A DNA stretch of 64,000 nt from positions 1 through 64,000 of the forward strand of contig JAFQEJ010000041.1 of the NCBI GenBank assembly GCA_017399105.1, given 5' to 3'. The position numbers and the translations under genes were made by a program. Shown piece after piece: positions 24,592 to 33,259 of the stretch (positions are counted from its first letter, which is position 1; every line of letters starts with the position of its first letter). The notes under the pieces are model-generated. The model did not search any database. It worked only from the letters and a program-made list of their open reading frames with translations, and was not told where the DNA came from. The stretch is from Clostridia bacterium. Its GTDB lineage: Bacteria; Bacillota; Clostridia; Oscillospirales; CAG-272.

Positions 24592-26367
24592 TCAGCCTAC
24601 CGGCTCAAAGTCGGCAGCGCCGTGCTTGCAGAGGGGGCAGATGAAGTCGGCGGGCAGCTCATCGCCCTCGTAGACATAGCCGCAGACCTTGCAGACATAG
24701 CCCTTCTTGCCCTCAACCTGAGGCTTGGGCTTGACGTTTTCCAAATAGTAGGTGTAGGTCATGGTCTCCTGAGAGGAGATGACACGCGACTCGGTGACGG
24801 CGCAGATGAACATGCCGTGTGTGCCGAGATCCACATACTGCTCAACCTTCAGCGAGAAGAAGGCATTGATATGGCGGGGCAGGTAGATGAGTCTGTTCTC
24901 GGAGCGCAGCGGTGTGCAGCCTGCGAATTTATCGGTGTTTCTGCCCGACTTGAAGCCAAAGGCTTCAAAAACCGCAAAGGGAGCGTCGGTGGCGAGGCAG
25001 TTGACATTCATGATACCGGTGGTTTTGATGACATGGTGCGAATAGTTGTCTTTATTAATGGTGACAGCCACTCGGTTGGGGGTGTTGGTGACCTGTGTAA
25101 CCGTGTTGACGATCAGACCGTTGTCCTTCTTGCCGTCGTTGGTGGTGACCACATAAAGACCGTAGCCGATGCTGAAGAGGGCGGTGAAGTCAAGCTTAAC
25201 CTCAGGGGCATTGTAGCCGCGGCAGAGCTCTGCGGCAAGATTTTCGAGGACTTCGCCCGATTCTGCGTTGAGCGCAGACTTGATGGTCACGGTGGTATCG
25301 GCGAAGACGAGATTCTTGCTGCCCTCAAGCATTGCGCGCATGGTCTTTGCCGCTGTGGGAGCCCAGCTTCCGTTCTCGATGAAGGCGACGGTGCGTCCCG
25401 AGAAATTGCGCTCGGTGAGATGATGGATGAAGTTGTGCATAAAGGGGAAGATGCCGGCGTTGTAGGTGGTTGTAGCCAGTACCAGCTTGCCGTAGCGGAA
25501 AGCATCGGCGACAGCTTCAGCCAGATCACAGCGGGCGAGGTCATGGACGACAACCTTGGGGCATCCCTTGGCTTCCAGCTTCTCGGCGAATTCGAGAACA
25601 GCACGCTTGGTATTGCCGTAGATCGAGGTATAGGCGATCACGATGCCCTCTTCCTCTACCGAGTAGGAGGACCATGTATTGTAGAGATTCAGATAATAAC
25701 CGAGATTTTCGCGGAGCACGGGGCCGTGGAGGGGGCAGATGATCGAGATGTCGAGGGCAGCTGCCTTCTTTAAGAGTGCCTGCACCTGTGTGCCGTACTT
25801 GCCGACGATGCCGATGTAGTAGCGGCGTGCCTCGTCGATCCAGGGCTCATCCACATCGAGTGCGCCAAACTTGCCGAAGCCGTCGGCAGAGAAGAGCACC
25901 TTATCCTTGGAATCGTAGGTAACGATAACCTCAGGCCAGTGTACCATGGGAGCGGTGACAAAGGTGAGTGTGTGCTCGCCGAGGGTAAGGGTGTCGCCCT
26001 CGCCCACAATGATGCGGCGGTCGTCAAAGGCTTCGCCGAAGAACTGGGTCATCATCGCAAAGGCTTTTGCGCTGGAGACAATGGTAGCATTGGGGTAGGT
26101 ACGCATGAAGTTGGCGATATTTGCCGAGTGGTCGGGCTCCATATGCTGAACGATGAGGTAATCGGGAGCTCTGCCCTCTGCAGCACGCTCGATGTTGTCC
26201 AGCCATTCGTGGGTGAAGTTGACGTCAACTGTGTCCATGACCGCATACTTGTCGTCCTTGATGAGATAAGAGTTGTATGCCATACCGTTCTTGACGCGGT
26301 ACTGACCCTCGAAGAGGTCGACTTTATGATCGTTTACGCCGATGTAGCGGATGTCCTTGGTTATCAT
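24592..26367 (-). CDS. Flavodiiron protein with fused flavin reductase and rubredoxin
   Basis: 591 residues in four parts. (1) Metallo-beta-lactamase diiron domain (1-245) with HMEPDHSAN, MVHWPE, FSADGFG and CPLHGP as iron ligands. (2) Flavodoxin domain (about 255-395) with the FMN loop AYTSIYGNTKRA. (3) Flavin-reductase-like domain (about 420-545). (4) C-terminal rubredoxin (about 555-590) with YVCKVCGYVY and FICPLCKHG. Such enzymes reduce O2 to water or NO to N2O in anaerobes. The added reductase and rubredoxin should let one chain pass electrons from NAD(P)H to the diiron site, though the donor is not proven. The start follows AAAGGAGATCATCAAA. Single gene with its own terminator. Confidence 0.95.
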   Translation of the reverse strand: MITKDIRYIGVNDHKVDLFEGQYRVKNGMAYNSYLIKDDKYAVMDTVDVNFTHEWLDNIERAAEGRAPDYLIVQHMEPDHSANIANFMRTYPNATIVSSAKAFAMMTQFFGEAFDDRRIIVGEGDTLTLGEHTLTFVTAPMVHWPEVIVTYDSKDKVLFSADGFGKFGALDVDEPWIDEARRYYIGIVGKYGTQVQALLKKAAALDISIICPLHGPVLRENLGYYLNLYNTWSSYSVEEEGIVIAYTSIYGNTKRAVLEFAEKLEAKGCPKVVVHDLARCDLAEAVADAFRYGKLVLATTTYNAGIFPFMHNFIHHLTERNFSGRTVAFIENGSWAPTAAKTMRAMLEGSKNLVFADTTVTIKSALNAESGEVLENLAAELCRGYNAPEVKLDFTALFSIGYGLYVVTTNDGKKDNGLIVNTVTQVTNTPNRVAVTINKDNYSHHVIKTTGIMNVNCLATDAPFAVFEAFGFKSGRNTDKFAGCTPLRSENRLIYLPRHINAFFSLKVEQYVDLGTHGMFICAVTESRVISSQETMTYTYYLENVKPKPQVEGKKGYVCKVCGYVYEGDELPADFICPLCKHGAADFEPVG

Positions 26368-26496
26368 TTTGATGATCTCCTTTGATGTTGTTCGTTGTGA
26401 TTCTATTATACAATGCTATTCCTACCTTGTCAATAGGATATGCAAAAAATATAAAATATTTTTTATAACAGCAGCTCTGTTCCGGCTGCTTTTTTA

Positions 26497-26670
26497 TCAG
26501 GTGATCATGCAGCCATCGGGAAGATTGGAAAAATCGCTTGATGTAAAGGAAACCTCGATGCCTTCCTCATCGACCTGAACCCACATGAGCACAGATGTCT
26601 TCAGCGGAAACAAAACCTGATAGGCATTGCCGACGGCAAAGACTGCGGGAGCATAGGGGAGATGAAGCAT
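26497..26670 (-). pseudogene. Possible N-terminal remnant of a metallophosphoesterase gene
   Basis: About 57 residues starting MLHLPYAPAVFAVGNAYQVL and including SVLMWVQVDEEG. This resembles, from memory, the N-terminus of clostridial metallophosphoesterases that run for several hundred residues; here the frame stops at 26497 and no catalytic part follows. There is no ribosome site before the Met, although the frame stays open to 26706. Treat it as a decayed fragment, with low certainty. Confidence 0.35.
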
Positions 26671-26739
26671 GGCAAAGCTTTTCTTGAATAGTATGCACTG
26701 TTGCAAATGAGTATATCATAAAATCGGAAGAAATTCAAG

Positions 26740-26771
26740 GAAAAATGCCATCAACCGAAGCCGATGGCATC
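26740..26771 (-). terminator. Terminator of the first lipoprotein gene
   Basis: On the minus strand ATGCCATC and GATGGCAT form a stem followed by TTTTTCC. Confidence 0.8.
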
Positions 26772-26784
26772 CGTTTTCGTATGA

Positions 26785-27627
26785 TCACATCATAATACCG
26801 CCAAGGGCATCCGAAAGCGAGGGGGCCTCTTCCATGTCCTCGTAGCTGTCAAGATCGTCGGGGAGGTTCACGGAAATTTCTTCTCCGATGTCAACAAGAT
26901 TGATGCTGCCGGTGACAGTGAAGTTGAGGGAGGATCCGAGCAGTGCCGCTAAGCCGTCGGTCTCCAGACCGCTCACCGAAAAGGTCATGTCCAGATCGAG
27001 CTGCTCGATGTATCCCTTCCCGTCTACCGTGACGGTGATCTTCAGGCGCTTGCCCTCAAGTGTGGTTTTACTCTCGCTGTCTGTATTGAGCTTGGCAAAT
27101 TCTTCGAAAATCTGTTCTGCGGGAAGGTCAAGGGTAAAGCGCTTCTTTCCGTCCTCCTCATGGATTTCGGCATTGGTGAGCGCTTCATCGAGGATTTCAT
27201 TGATGGCAGCTTCAGCCTCTGCGATGTCATCTGCATTTTCCGTGAGCGAGCTTGCCGCCGGTGCGCGCAGCTTTTCACCCATGATATCGGTATACATATA
27301 TCCGTCTGCCGAGTAGATATCGAATTCCACCGAGCTTGTGAGCATGGGGATGGTCAGCTTGGTGTGCATATGGTAGATGAGATTTTCGCGGTCGGTATTG
27401 TCGGCGCGCAGCTCCATTTCCATCGGCAGCTCCATTGAAATGCCGCCGAAGCCCAGCTTCGCGCTCAGATCGCTTTCGGCGTGAATGAAGTCGAGACTGC
27501 CCGTTTTTGCCGCTGCGTCATTGAAGATCGATTTTGCGTCCTTGGGAGCGCAGGAGGTCAGCGAAGCCGCTGTGAGAAGTGTAAGAAGAAATGCAATGAG
27601 TGTGGTTATCCTGCGTGTCGGTTTCAT
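26785..27627 (-). CDS. Lipoprotein, paralog of the next gene
   Basis: 280 residues. A signal peptide with lipobox LTSC (Cys26) is followed by a beta-rich domain. Parts include KSIFNDAAAKTGSLDFIHAE, LPMEMELRADN and FTVTGSINL, and the protein ends in an acidic tail. It is clearly related to the protein encoded upstream (27786-28580), which opens with DAGTLYTEAMEKTGTLEYMHA at the same place. The alternating strands suggest an LppX/LolA-like fold, which is my inference. It would sit on the outer face of the membrane. The function is unknown. It has its own terminator and no recognised partner. Confidence 0.82.
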   Translation of the reverse strand: MKPTRRITTLIAFLLTLLTAASLTSCAPKDAKSIFNDAAAKTGSLDFIHAESDLSAKLGFGGISMELPMEMELRADNTDRENLIYHMHTKLTIPMLTSSVEFDIYSADGYMYTDIMGEKLRAPAASSLTENADDIAEAEAAINEILDEALTNAEIHEEDGKKRFTLDLPAEQIFEEFAKLNTDSESKTTLEGKRLKITVTVDGKGYIEQLDLDMTFSVSGLETDGLAALLGSSLNFTVTGSINLVDIGEEISVNLPDDLDSYEDMEEAPSLSDALGGIMM

Positions 27628-27737
27628 AAGAGAGCCCTGCCTTTCCTGTTTTGTGGCAACAGTATATCATAAGTGGATGCGGGCTGTCAATCGGCGTTAC
27701 ATAAAGTTCATTGCACATATCAAAATGTTTACAAAGG

Positions 27738-27772
27738 AAAAACGGGTCTGACACAGAACTGTCAAACCCGTC
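27738..27772 (-). terminator. Terminator between the two lipoprotein genes
   Basis: On the minus strand ACGGGTTTGACAG pairs with TGTCAGACCCGT, followed by TTTTCC. Confidence 0.85.
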
Positions 27773-27785
27773 GGTGTTATGTGGT

Positions 27786-28580
27786 TTATGCCGCAGCCTC
27801 GGTGTAGGAGTCGAGATCGGCAGGTGCTTCGATGGTGAAGGATTCACCTGGATTGATGTACTCGGTCTTCATATCGCAGTGGAACTTCATATTCCCACTG
27901 CCCAGAACAGCGCTCAGCTCCTCGGACACGGTGATATCCATATCGAAGATCATGTCGTACTTCTCAAAGTAGCCGTCTTCATTGATGACAACCGAGAGAT
28001 CGATATCGCTGACCGTGATGTTCATGTCAGCCGCATCAGCTTCGCTGAGACCGAGGTTTTCCATCAGTCCCGACATGACGCTCTCCATGAGCTGCTCGGT
28101 GTAGGCTTCGCCGCTGATTACGGTGGAAAAGCTGTATTTGCCATCCTCTTTGGTGACCTCAACGCCCTCGAAATCCTCCTTTGCGAAGGCAACCTCATTG
28201 CTTTCCTCAAAGAGCTTTTTGAATTCGGCAGGATCCATGGTGACCTTGGTCTTGGTTCCCATAGCTTCGGTGTATGCTGTGTTGTCCGCATAGTATGCGG
28301 CGGTTGCGACCTCCATACCCATCATCGACACGGTCATATCCATATCCATTACGGGAGCCTCGGCGCTGTTGTGAATGCGGGTTTCGATGGTCATGGGCAT
28401 GTCCATGGTGACGCCGCTTACCTCGATGGAATAATCCATGTTGATCTTGGCATGCATATATTCGAGGGTGCCTGTCTTTTCCATTGCCTCCGTATAGAGC
28501 GTGCCCGCGTCCTTTGTACCGCAAGATGCGAGGGTGAGGAGCATAATGGCTGTCAGAATGAGTGCGAATGTTTTCTTCAT
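27786..28580 (-). CDS. Lipoprotein, paralog of the previous gene
   Basis: 264 residues from the ATG at 28580 (MKKTFALILTAIMLL); the upstream Met at 28616 would put extra residues before the signal peptide. The lipobox is LASC (Cys20). The mature part begins GTKDAGTLYTEAMEKTGTLE and has methionine-rich strands (MDMPMTIE, MDMDMTVSMMGMEV), unlike its less Met-rich paralog. It ends in a short acidic tail. The pair probably arose by tandem duplication, each copy with its own terminator. Related lipoproteins are seen in Clostridia, but I know of no assigned role. Confidence 0.82.
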   Translation of the reverse strand: MKKTFALILTAIMLLTLASCGTKDAGTLYTEAMEKTGTLEYMHAKINMDYSIEVSGVTMDMPMTIETRIHNSAEAPVMDMDMTVSMMGMEVATAAYYADNTAYTEAMGTKTKVTMDPAEFKKLFEESNEVAFAKEDFEGVEVTKEDGKYSFSTVISGEAYTEQLMESVMSGLMENLGLSEADAADMNITVSDIDLSVVINEDGYFEKYDMIFDMDITVSEELSAVLGSGNMKFHCDMKTEYINPGESFTIEAPADLDSYTEAAA

Positions 28581-28687
28581 AAGTGATATACCATACCTTT
28601 CGTAATCTGTAAGCACAGTATATCATATTAAATCGGAATTTGTCAATCGCGGGATGCTTATTTTGTCGAACGAATTGTAAATAAATT

Positions 28688-28951
28688 TCACCGAAGGGTC
28701 ATTGGCAGCAGGGGGAAAGCGGCTTCGGCGGCATCGCGGAGATGGGCAAGCACCTCGGAGACGATGGTAAGATCGATGGTATAGGTGTGTCCGAGGATGT
28801 GAAGGGAAGTGAAGGTCTGGCTCAGCGGCACAAGCGAGATGGGATACGGTGGTGGGAGCATCTGCTCTGCGCCGAGGAGAAGCAGTGCGGCGGCGAAGGT
28901 GAGAGAGAAGGCTGCTGTGAGGATAAGTATTCTTCGTATAATAAGGGACAT
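28688..28951 (-). CDS. Small secreted or membrane protein downstream of spoIIP
   Basis: 87 residues behind a good site (GGAGGTTAC). One N-terminal hydrophobic helix (about 6-28) is followed by a short region rich in Pro, Leu and Thr (MLPPPYPISLVPLSQTFTSL). I do not recognise it. It lies 28 bases after spoIIP on the same strand and is probably the third gene of gpr-spoIIP-this gene, which hints at a role in sporulation. Confidence 0.65.
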   Translation of the reverse strand: MSLIIRRILILTAAFSLTFAAALLLLGAEQMLPPPYPISLVPLSQTFTSLHILGHTYTIDLTIVSEVLAHLRDAAEAAFPLLPMTLR

Positions 28952-28979
28952 GTAACCTCCATGTATGCCGGCGGCATTT

Positions 28980-30032
28980 TCAGCCTGCTTTGATCATATC
29001 GGCAATCACACCGGCGAGAATCTTCCCGGCGCGCTTTGCTTCTGTCAGCGTATTTCCCGCTGAGCCTACCTCAAGTAAGAGAAAGCCGGGGGAATACTGC
29101 TGGTGAAAGGACGCCGAGCGGATATTGATGGGACGGGCAATGCCGGGATACTGCCTTGTGAGCATGTCCTGCAGCGTGGCGGCTACCCTGAGATTGTCCT
29201 GCCATCCCCCATGATCGGCACCCCTGTGATCCGTTCCCACTACCGTCATGACCTGGGCGGTCAGCTCACCGTCGATCTCGCAGACAAGCTTTGCAATATC
29301 GCCTGCAGTGGTGGTGATGGCATCGCGGTGGACGTCGAATATGTATTTGATGGAGGGATATTCCTCCAGATATGTCAGCACCGTCTCAAGGGAGTAGTCG
29401 TAGGAGTATGTGTAGGACTCCAGATCGTGCATGATCTCGCAGTGAAGCGTGGGAATCCCCGCTTCGCGCAAAACCTCGGTCATAACCGTGCCGACGGCGA
29501 CGATGTTCTCGCTTGTGTCATCCGAGCGGGCAGCTGTGTCCGACTCGGCGGCAGTAACTCCCTCGGGGGTGAATGCCTCGGTTCCGTGGGTGTGGATGAT
29601 GAGTACCAGCGGCTCGGCGGCATCTGAGTAGGCGGGAAGGGAGACTTTGATGGGGTAGGGCAAAGCCAGCAGCTTCTTAAAATCGGGATCGTAGGGAGTC
29701 TCGTTGCTGGTGAGAATCTCGCCGGGAGAAGCACCGCGGGAAAGATCGCGCTCGACGATACGGATTCCCTCTTCTTTATTGTTCTCCTCGAAGGGAAGGG
29801 GCTCGGTCTCGGGGGCGCGGGTGCCCTCTTCGGCAGGGATGACCATGCCTTCCTCGATAAATCCGCTCATGTCGGGGGCGGAGATGGGGTTGTCCTCGGT
29901 GACCGTGGCTGTGATCGGTGCGCCGATGAGGGCAGTGAGCGCGCTGTCAAGCCCCAGAACGAGAGAGGCTGCCAGAAAAAGCAGGGCTGTGATCCGTGCA
30001 GCAATTCCGGTAAGGCGTGAGAAAATATGCAT
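28980..30032 (-). CDS. spoIIP: Stage II sporulation protein P
   Basis: 350 residues, usual for the family. One transmembrane helix lies at about 12-36, then a low-complexity acidic region, then the amidase/endopeptidase domain (about 145-350). Visible motifs are PLVLIIHTHGTEAF, with the zinc-binding His; IKYIFDVHRDAI; and FLLLEVGSAGNTLTEA, near the catalytic end. With SpoIID it cleaves septal peptidoglycan during engulfment. The start follows AAAGGAGCTTCGGAC. It comes directly after gpr, the arrangement known in Bacillus and Clostridia. Confidence 0.95.
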   Translation of the reverse strand: MHIFSRLTGIAARITALLFLAASLVLGLDSALTALIGAPITATVTEDNPISAPDMSGFIEEGMVIPAEEGTRAPETEPLPFEENNKEEGIRIVERDLSRGASPGEILTSNETPYDPDFKKLLALPYPIKVSLPAYSDAAEPLVLIIHTHGTEAFTPEGVTAAESDTAARSDDTSENIVAVGTVMTEVLREAGIPTLHCEIMHDLESYTYSYDYSLETVLTYLEEYPSIKYIFDVHRDAITTTAGDIAKLVCEIDGELTAQVMTVVGTDHRGADHGGWQDNLRVAATLQDMLTRQYPGIARPINIRSASFHQQYSPGFLLLEVGSAGNTLTEAKRAGKILAGVIADMIKAG

Positions 30033-30130
30033 GTCCGAAGCTCCTTTGCAGGTGATGGTATATGGTATATGATATGAAGAAGAGGGAGGAGATATGCAGC
30101 GATCTTTCCCATGCGCCGTGCGTGATGGAT

Positions 30131-31018
30131 TTACAGCTCTACCGAAAAGGTGCGGTTGATGGCAGCGGCAAGAAGCTTGGACAGCGATTCGGCGGCGATG
30201 TCGCTGTCCTTGGGAGAGACAAAGAAGCTCCGTCCGCTCTCAAGTACAGCGCGAAGCGAATCGGGAATGCCGCCGACTCCCGCACGCTCGAGGGCATCGT
30301 AGACAAGGGTTGCCGAATCAACAACGGTGGGGACTCCGATGGCGATGACAGGCACCCCCAGTGAGCTGCGGTCAAAGGCACCTCTGTGATTGCCTACGCC
30401 CGAGCCGGGTGAGATGCCGCTGTCGGTGAGCTGCACTGTGGTCACAAGCCGGTCGACACTGCGCGCGGCAAGGGCATCGACAATCACTACCAGCGCGGGG
30501 GAGCAGCCTCTGATCGCACCCTTTACAAGCTCAAGGGTTTCAATACCCGTCTGTCCGGTGACGCCGGGGGCGATGGCAGAGACCGGATTGGTCTCCAGCC
30601 TATCGAAGAGCGCACGGTTCTCGGCTCGCAGATGGGCGGTCACATTCACCTCGCGGACGGTGAGCGGCCCAATGGCATCGGGTGTGATCTCCCGGTTGCC
30701 CAGCCCCACAATGAGCACGCCGCTCTCCTCGGGAAGAGGGGGAGTCAGCTCCTGCAGACGGCGGCAGAGGGCATCGATGATCTGCTCGGAATAGTCAGAC
30801 TCGCGCAGCCAGGGCTTGTCGAAGGAGAGGGTGATGTATTTTCCCTCGGGCTTGTTCAGTCTTGCTGCAACAGTGCTGTCGGTGATCTCCATGACACTCT
30901 CGGCAATGCCGTCGGTGTTTTTTTCGGTGAGGGTGACACCCCCTGCACGCTCTGCTTCTTTCGGTGAGAGTGCTTCGGCGGCGAGGTCGGTACGGGGGAT
31001 AAAGCTTTGATCTGTCAT
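30131..31018 (-). CDS. gpr: Germination protease GPR
   Basis: 295 residues from ATG 31018, chosen because GAGG lies six bases ahead; Met codons at 31024 and 31090 are poorer. The family is an aspartate-type (A25) protease that degrades SASP proteins when spores germinate. The N-terminus FIPRTDLAAEA fits the propeptide start. Further family parts are GLGNREITPDAIGPLTV, IAPGVTGQTGIETLELVKG, VVIVDALAARSVDRL and GSGVGNHRGAF. It is made in the forespore, so sigma-G control is expected. spoIIP follows on the same strand. Confidence 0.95.
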   Translation of the reverse strand: MTDQSFIPRTDLAAEALSPKEAERAGGVTLTEKNTDGIAESVMEITDSTVAARLNKPEGKYITLSFDKPWLRESDYSEQIIDALCRRLQELTPPLPEESGVLIVGLGNREITPDAIGPLTVREVNVTAHLRAENRALFDRLETNPVSAIAPGVTGQTGIETLELVKGAIRGCSPALVVIVDALAARSVDRLVTTVQLTDSGISPGSGVGNHRGAFDRSSLGVPVIAIGVPTVVDSATLVYDALERAGVGGIPDSLRAVLESGRSFFVSPKDSDIAAESLSKLLAAAINRTFSVEL

Positions 31019-31217
31019 AGACATCCTCGTTTTTAACTTTATTACTGGATGCAGTATCGCCCCGAAGGGGTGAAAATATGAGAAATTCATGATTTGTTTA
31101 CAGGTGTTTTGCGGTTGGAACGTAAAAATATTTGGTCAAAATGCCGAAATGTTTGGCAAAAGATTGTGCAAGTGTATAAAATCTCGAAAAAAATGGGAAG
31201 ATTCGCAAAACACCCAT

Positions 31218-31246
31218 TGATAAAAATAAAAATTGATGATATAATG
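31218..31246 (+). promoter_or_regulatory. SigA-type promoter of the binding-protein gene
   Basis: TTGATA and TATAAT with a 17-base spacer; the leader is about 95 bases. Confidence 0.65.
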
Positions 31247-31345
31247 TATGAAACAGGCTTTGTAATCTGAGGGAGGTTTATGCCCTTTCCGCGAGTAGAA
31301 AGCTTTTTTGCGTACCCTACACAACATTTAGGAGGAATAACCGAA

Positions 31346-33085
31346 ATGAAAAAACTGATGTCACTGCTGCTTGCCGTCGTGATGCTCACGAGCGTAATGG
31401 CCGGCTGCTCCTCGGAGGACGAAGAGGAAAGCAAGGGCGCCATTATCCCCGTCTATCTCTCGACCGAGATCACAAACTTTGACCCCATCTACGCATACAC
31501 TGATGTGGCGGCTGCAAAGGTGCTCAATCTGATCTTTGACGGTCTGACCACCATCAACGAAAAGGGCGAGGTTGAGCTTGAGCTTGCCAAGTCCATCAAG
31601 ATCGTTGAGAATCCCGACGAGGATCTCTACAAGATGCAGATCACCCTTAACAAAACCGCATGGAGCGACGGCCGTTCCGTATCGGCTGACGACGTTGTTT
31701 ATGCCTTCAAGCGCATTCTTGAGCCTGAGTTCAACTGCGACGCGGCTGCTATGCTCTTCGATATCAAGAACGCACGCGCCGTTAAGACCGGTGACGCTTC
31801 CATCGACGACCTGGGCGTATATGCTGTTGACCAGACCGTTGTTGAGATCCACTTCGAGCAGAAGATCGACTACGAGCTCTTCAAGGAATACCTTGCAAGC
31901 CCTGCGCTCGTTCCGCTCCGTGAGGATATCGTTGCAAAGCATCCCGACTGGGCTTCCATCACCGCTACCATGGTCTGCAGCGGTCCCTTCTATGTCAAGT
32001 CCTACACTCACGGCGAGGCTATGACTCTCGAGCGCTCCATCTACTACTACCGCGACACCGAGAAGGACGAAGAAAAGCTTGATAAGTTTGTCAAGCCCTA
32101 CAGACTCTATGTCAACTTCAAGCAGAGTGCAGAAGAGGCTTATGCCGCATACCAGAACGGCGAGGTTCTCTTCCAGTCCGAGATCCCCATGTCTCAGCGC
32201 GCATCGGCGGCTGTTGAGCCCACCGATCTCATGAATACTCATACATACGTATTCAACACCACCAAGGCTCCCTTCAATGATCCCAACGTCAGAAAGGCGC
32301 TCTCCATGGCACTCGACAGAAATGCCATCGTTGACATCGTCAAGTATGCAAAGGCAGCCGAAGGCTTTGTTCCCGCAGGTGTCTATGATACCGCCATCGG
32401 CGACGACTTCCGTGCAAACGGCGGCAGCTTGATCTCCGCATCCGGCGATATCGCAGGCGCTAAGTCCCTGATGGGCAGTGTATCCGCTAAGAGCTTCACC
32501 ATCACCATCCGTCCCACCGAGGTTAACCGTGCGGTTGCCGAGTATGTAAAGGGCGTTTGGGAGCAGCTCGGCTTCTCCATCACCATCAAGGAGCTCGGCC
32601 GCGAGGGTTATATCTTCAACGACTATGACTTCATCCGTGACCTGTTCCAGCAGGCATACGATTCCGGTGATTTCGATGTTATCGCAATCGACTGGCAGGC
32701 AGCTTCCACCGACGCATTCTCGATTCTCGCTCCTTTCGCAACCACCTTCTCCGGCGGCGCATTTGACCTTGCATCGGGCGACTTCTCTGCCGTTCCTCAC
32801 ATCTCCGGCTACGCGGATGCAGCTTATGATGAGCTGATTGAGACAGTCTTTGCAAACAAGGATCGTGCTTCTCGTTCTGCACAGCTCCATGAGGCTGAGA
32901 AGAAGCTGGCTGAGGCTATGCCTGTAATTCCGCTCTATACCAACCAGCAGGCATATGTGATCAGCGAAGAGCTCTCCAAGATCGAGAAGAACTACTACGA
33001 GGGCTTCAACTTCAAGAAGACCAAGTATGCAAACTATGTAGAGACCACTATGGTCGATACCTCTGCTGAGGAACCCGCTGCATAA
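31346..33085 (+). CDS. Orphan peptide/solute-binding lipoprotein (SBP_bac_5)
   Basis: 579 residues from ATG 31346 behind TTTAGGAGG. The signal peptide and lipobox VMAGC (Cys20) anchor it outside. The rest is a family 5 extracellular solute-binding protein (OppA/DppA type), with LNLIFDGLTTINEKGEVE near the start and KAPFNDPNVRKALSMALDR in the middle, a signature stretch. It should bind oligopeptides or nickel-like complexes for an Opp-type ABC importer. No permease or ATPase gene is adjacent; it has its own promoter and terminator, so it must serve a transporter encoded elsewhere. Confidence 0.92.
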   Translation: MKKLMSLLLAVVMLTSVMAGCSSEDEEESKGAIIPVYLSTEITNFDPIYAYTDVAAAKVLNLIFDGLTTINEKGEVELELAKSIKIVENPDEDLYKMQITLNKTAWSDGRSVSADDVVYAFKRILEPEFNCDAAAMLFDIKNARAVKTGDASIDDLGVYAVDQTVVEIHFEQKIDYELFKEYLASPALVPLREDIVAKHPDWASITATMVCSGPFYVKSYTHGEAMTLERSIYYYRDTEKDEEKLDKFVKPYRLYVNFKQSAEEAYAAYQNGEVLFQSEIPMSQRASAAVEPTDLMNTHTYVFNTTKAPFNDPNVRKALSMALDRNAIVDIVKYAKAAEGFVPAGVYDTAIGDDFRANGGSLISASGDIAGAKSLMGSVSAKSFTITIRPTEVNRAVAEYVKGVWEQLGFSITIKELGREGYIFNDYDFIRDLFQQAYDSGDFDVIAIDWQAASTDAFSILAPFATTFSGGAFDLASGDFSAVPHISGYADAAYDELIETVFANKDRASRSAQLHEAEKKLAEAMPVIPLYTNQQAYVISEELSKIEKNYYEGFNFKKTKYANYVETTMVDTSAEEPAA

Positions 33086-33100
33086 GAAATTGAAATTATT

Positions 33101-33133
33101 CACCTGCCGTACTTGTGTACGGCAGGTTTTTTA
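33101..33133 (+). terminator. Terminator of the binding-protein gene
   Basis: CCTGCCGTAC and GTACGGCAGG form a ten-base-pair stem followed by TTTTTTAT. Confidence 0.9.
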
Positions 33134-33162
33134 TGTTTTTGTAATTTTATTTGGGTAAAGTG

Positions 33163-33191
33163 TTGAAATTTTTTTGCGGATATTATATAAT
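33163..33191 (+). promoter_or_regulatory. SigA-type promoter of the aconitase gene
   Basis: TTGAAA and TATAAT, 17-base spacer. Nearly the same promoter appears at 36145-36173. Confidence 0.7.
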
Positions 33192-33259
33192 AATACCAAC
33201 ACATCCCGGGAGTACAGCCGAATCCTCCGCTTTGCTCCCTTGCTGAAAGGAAACCAATT

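Noticed and set aside
31361..33103. A 580-residue open frame on the minus strand
   Set aside because: Antisense to the well-supported binding-protein gene; its composition is typical of a shadow frame.
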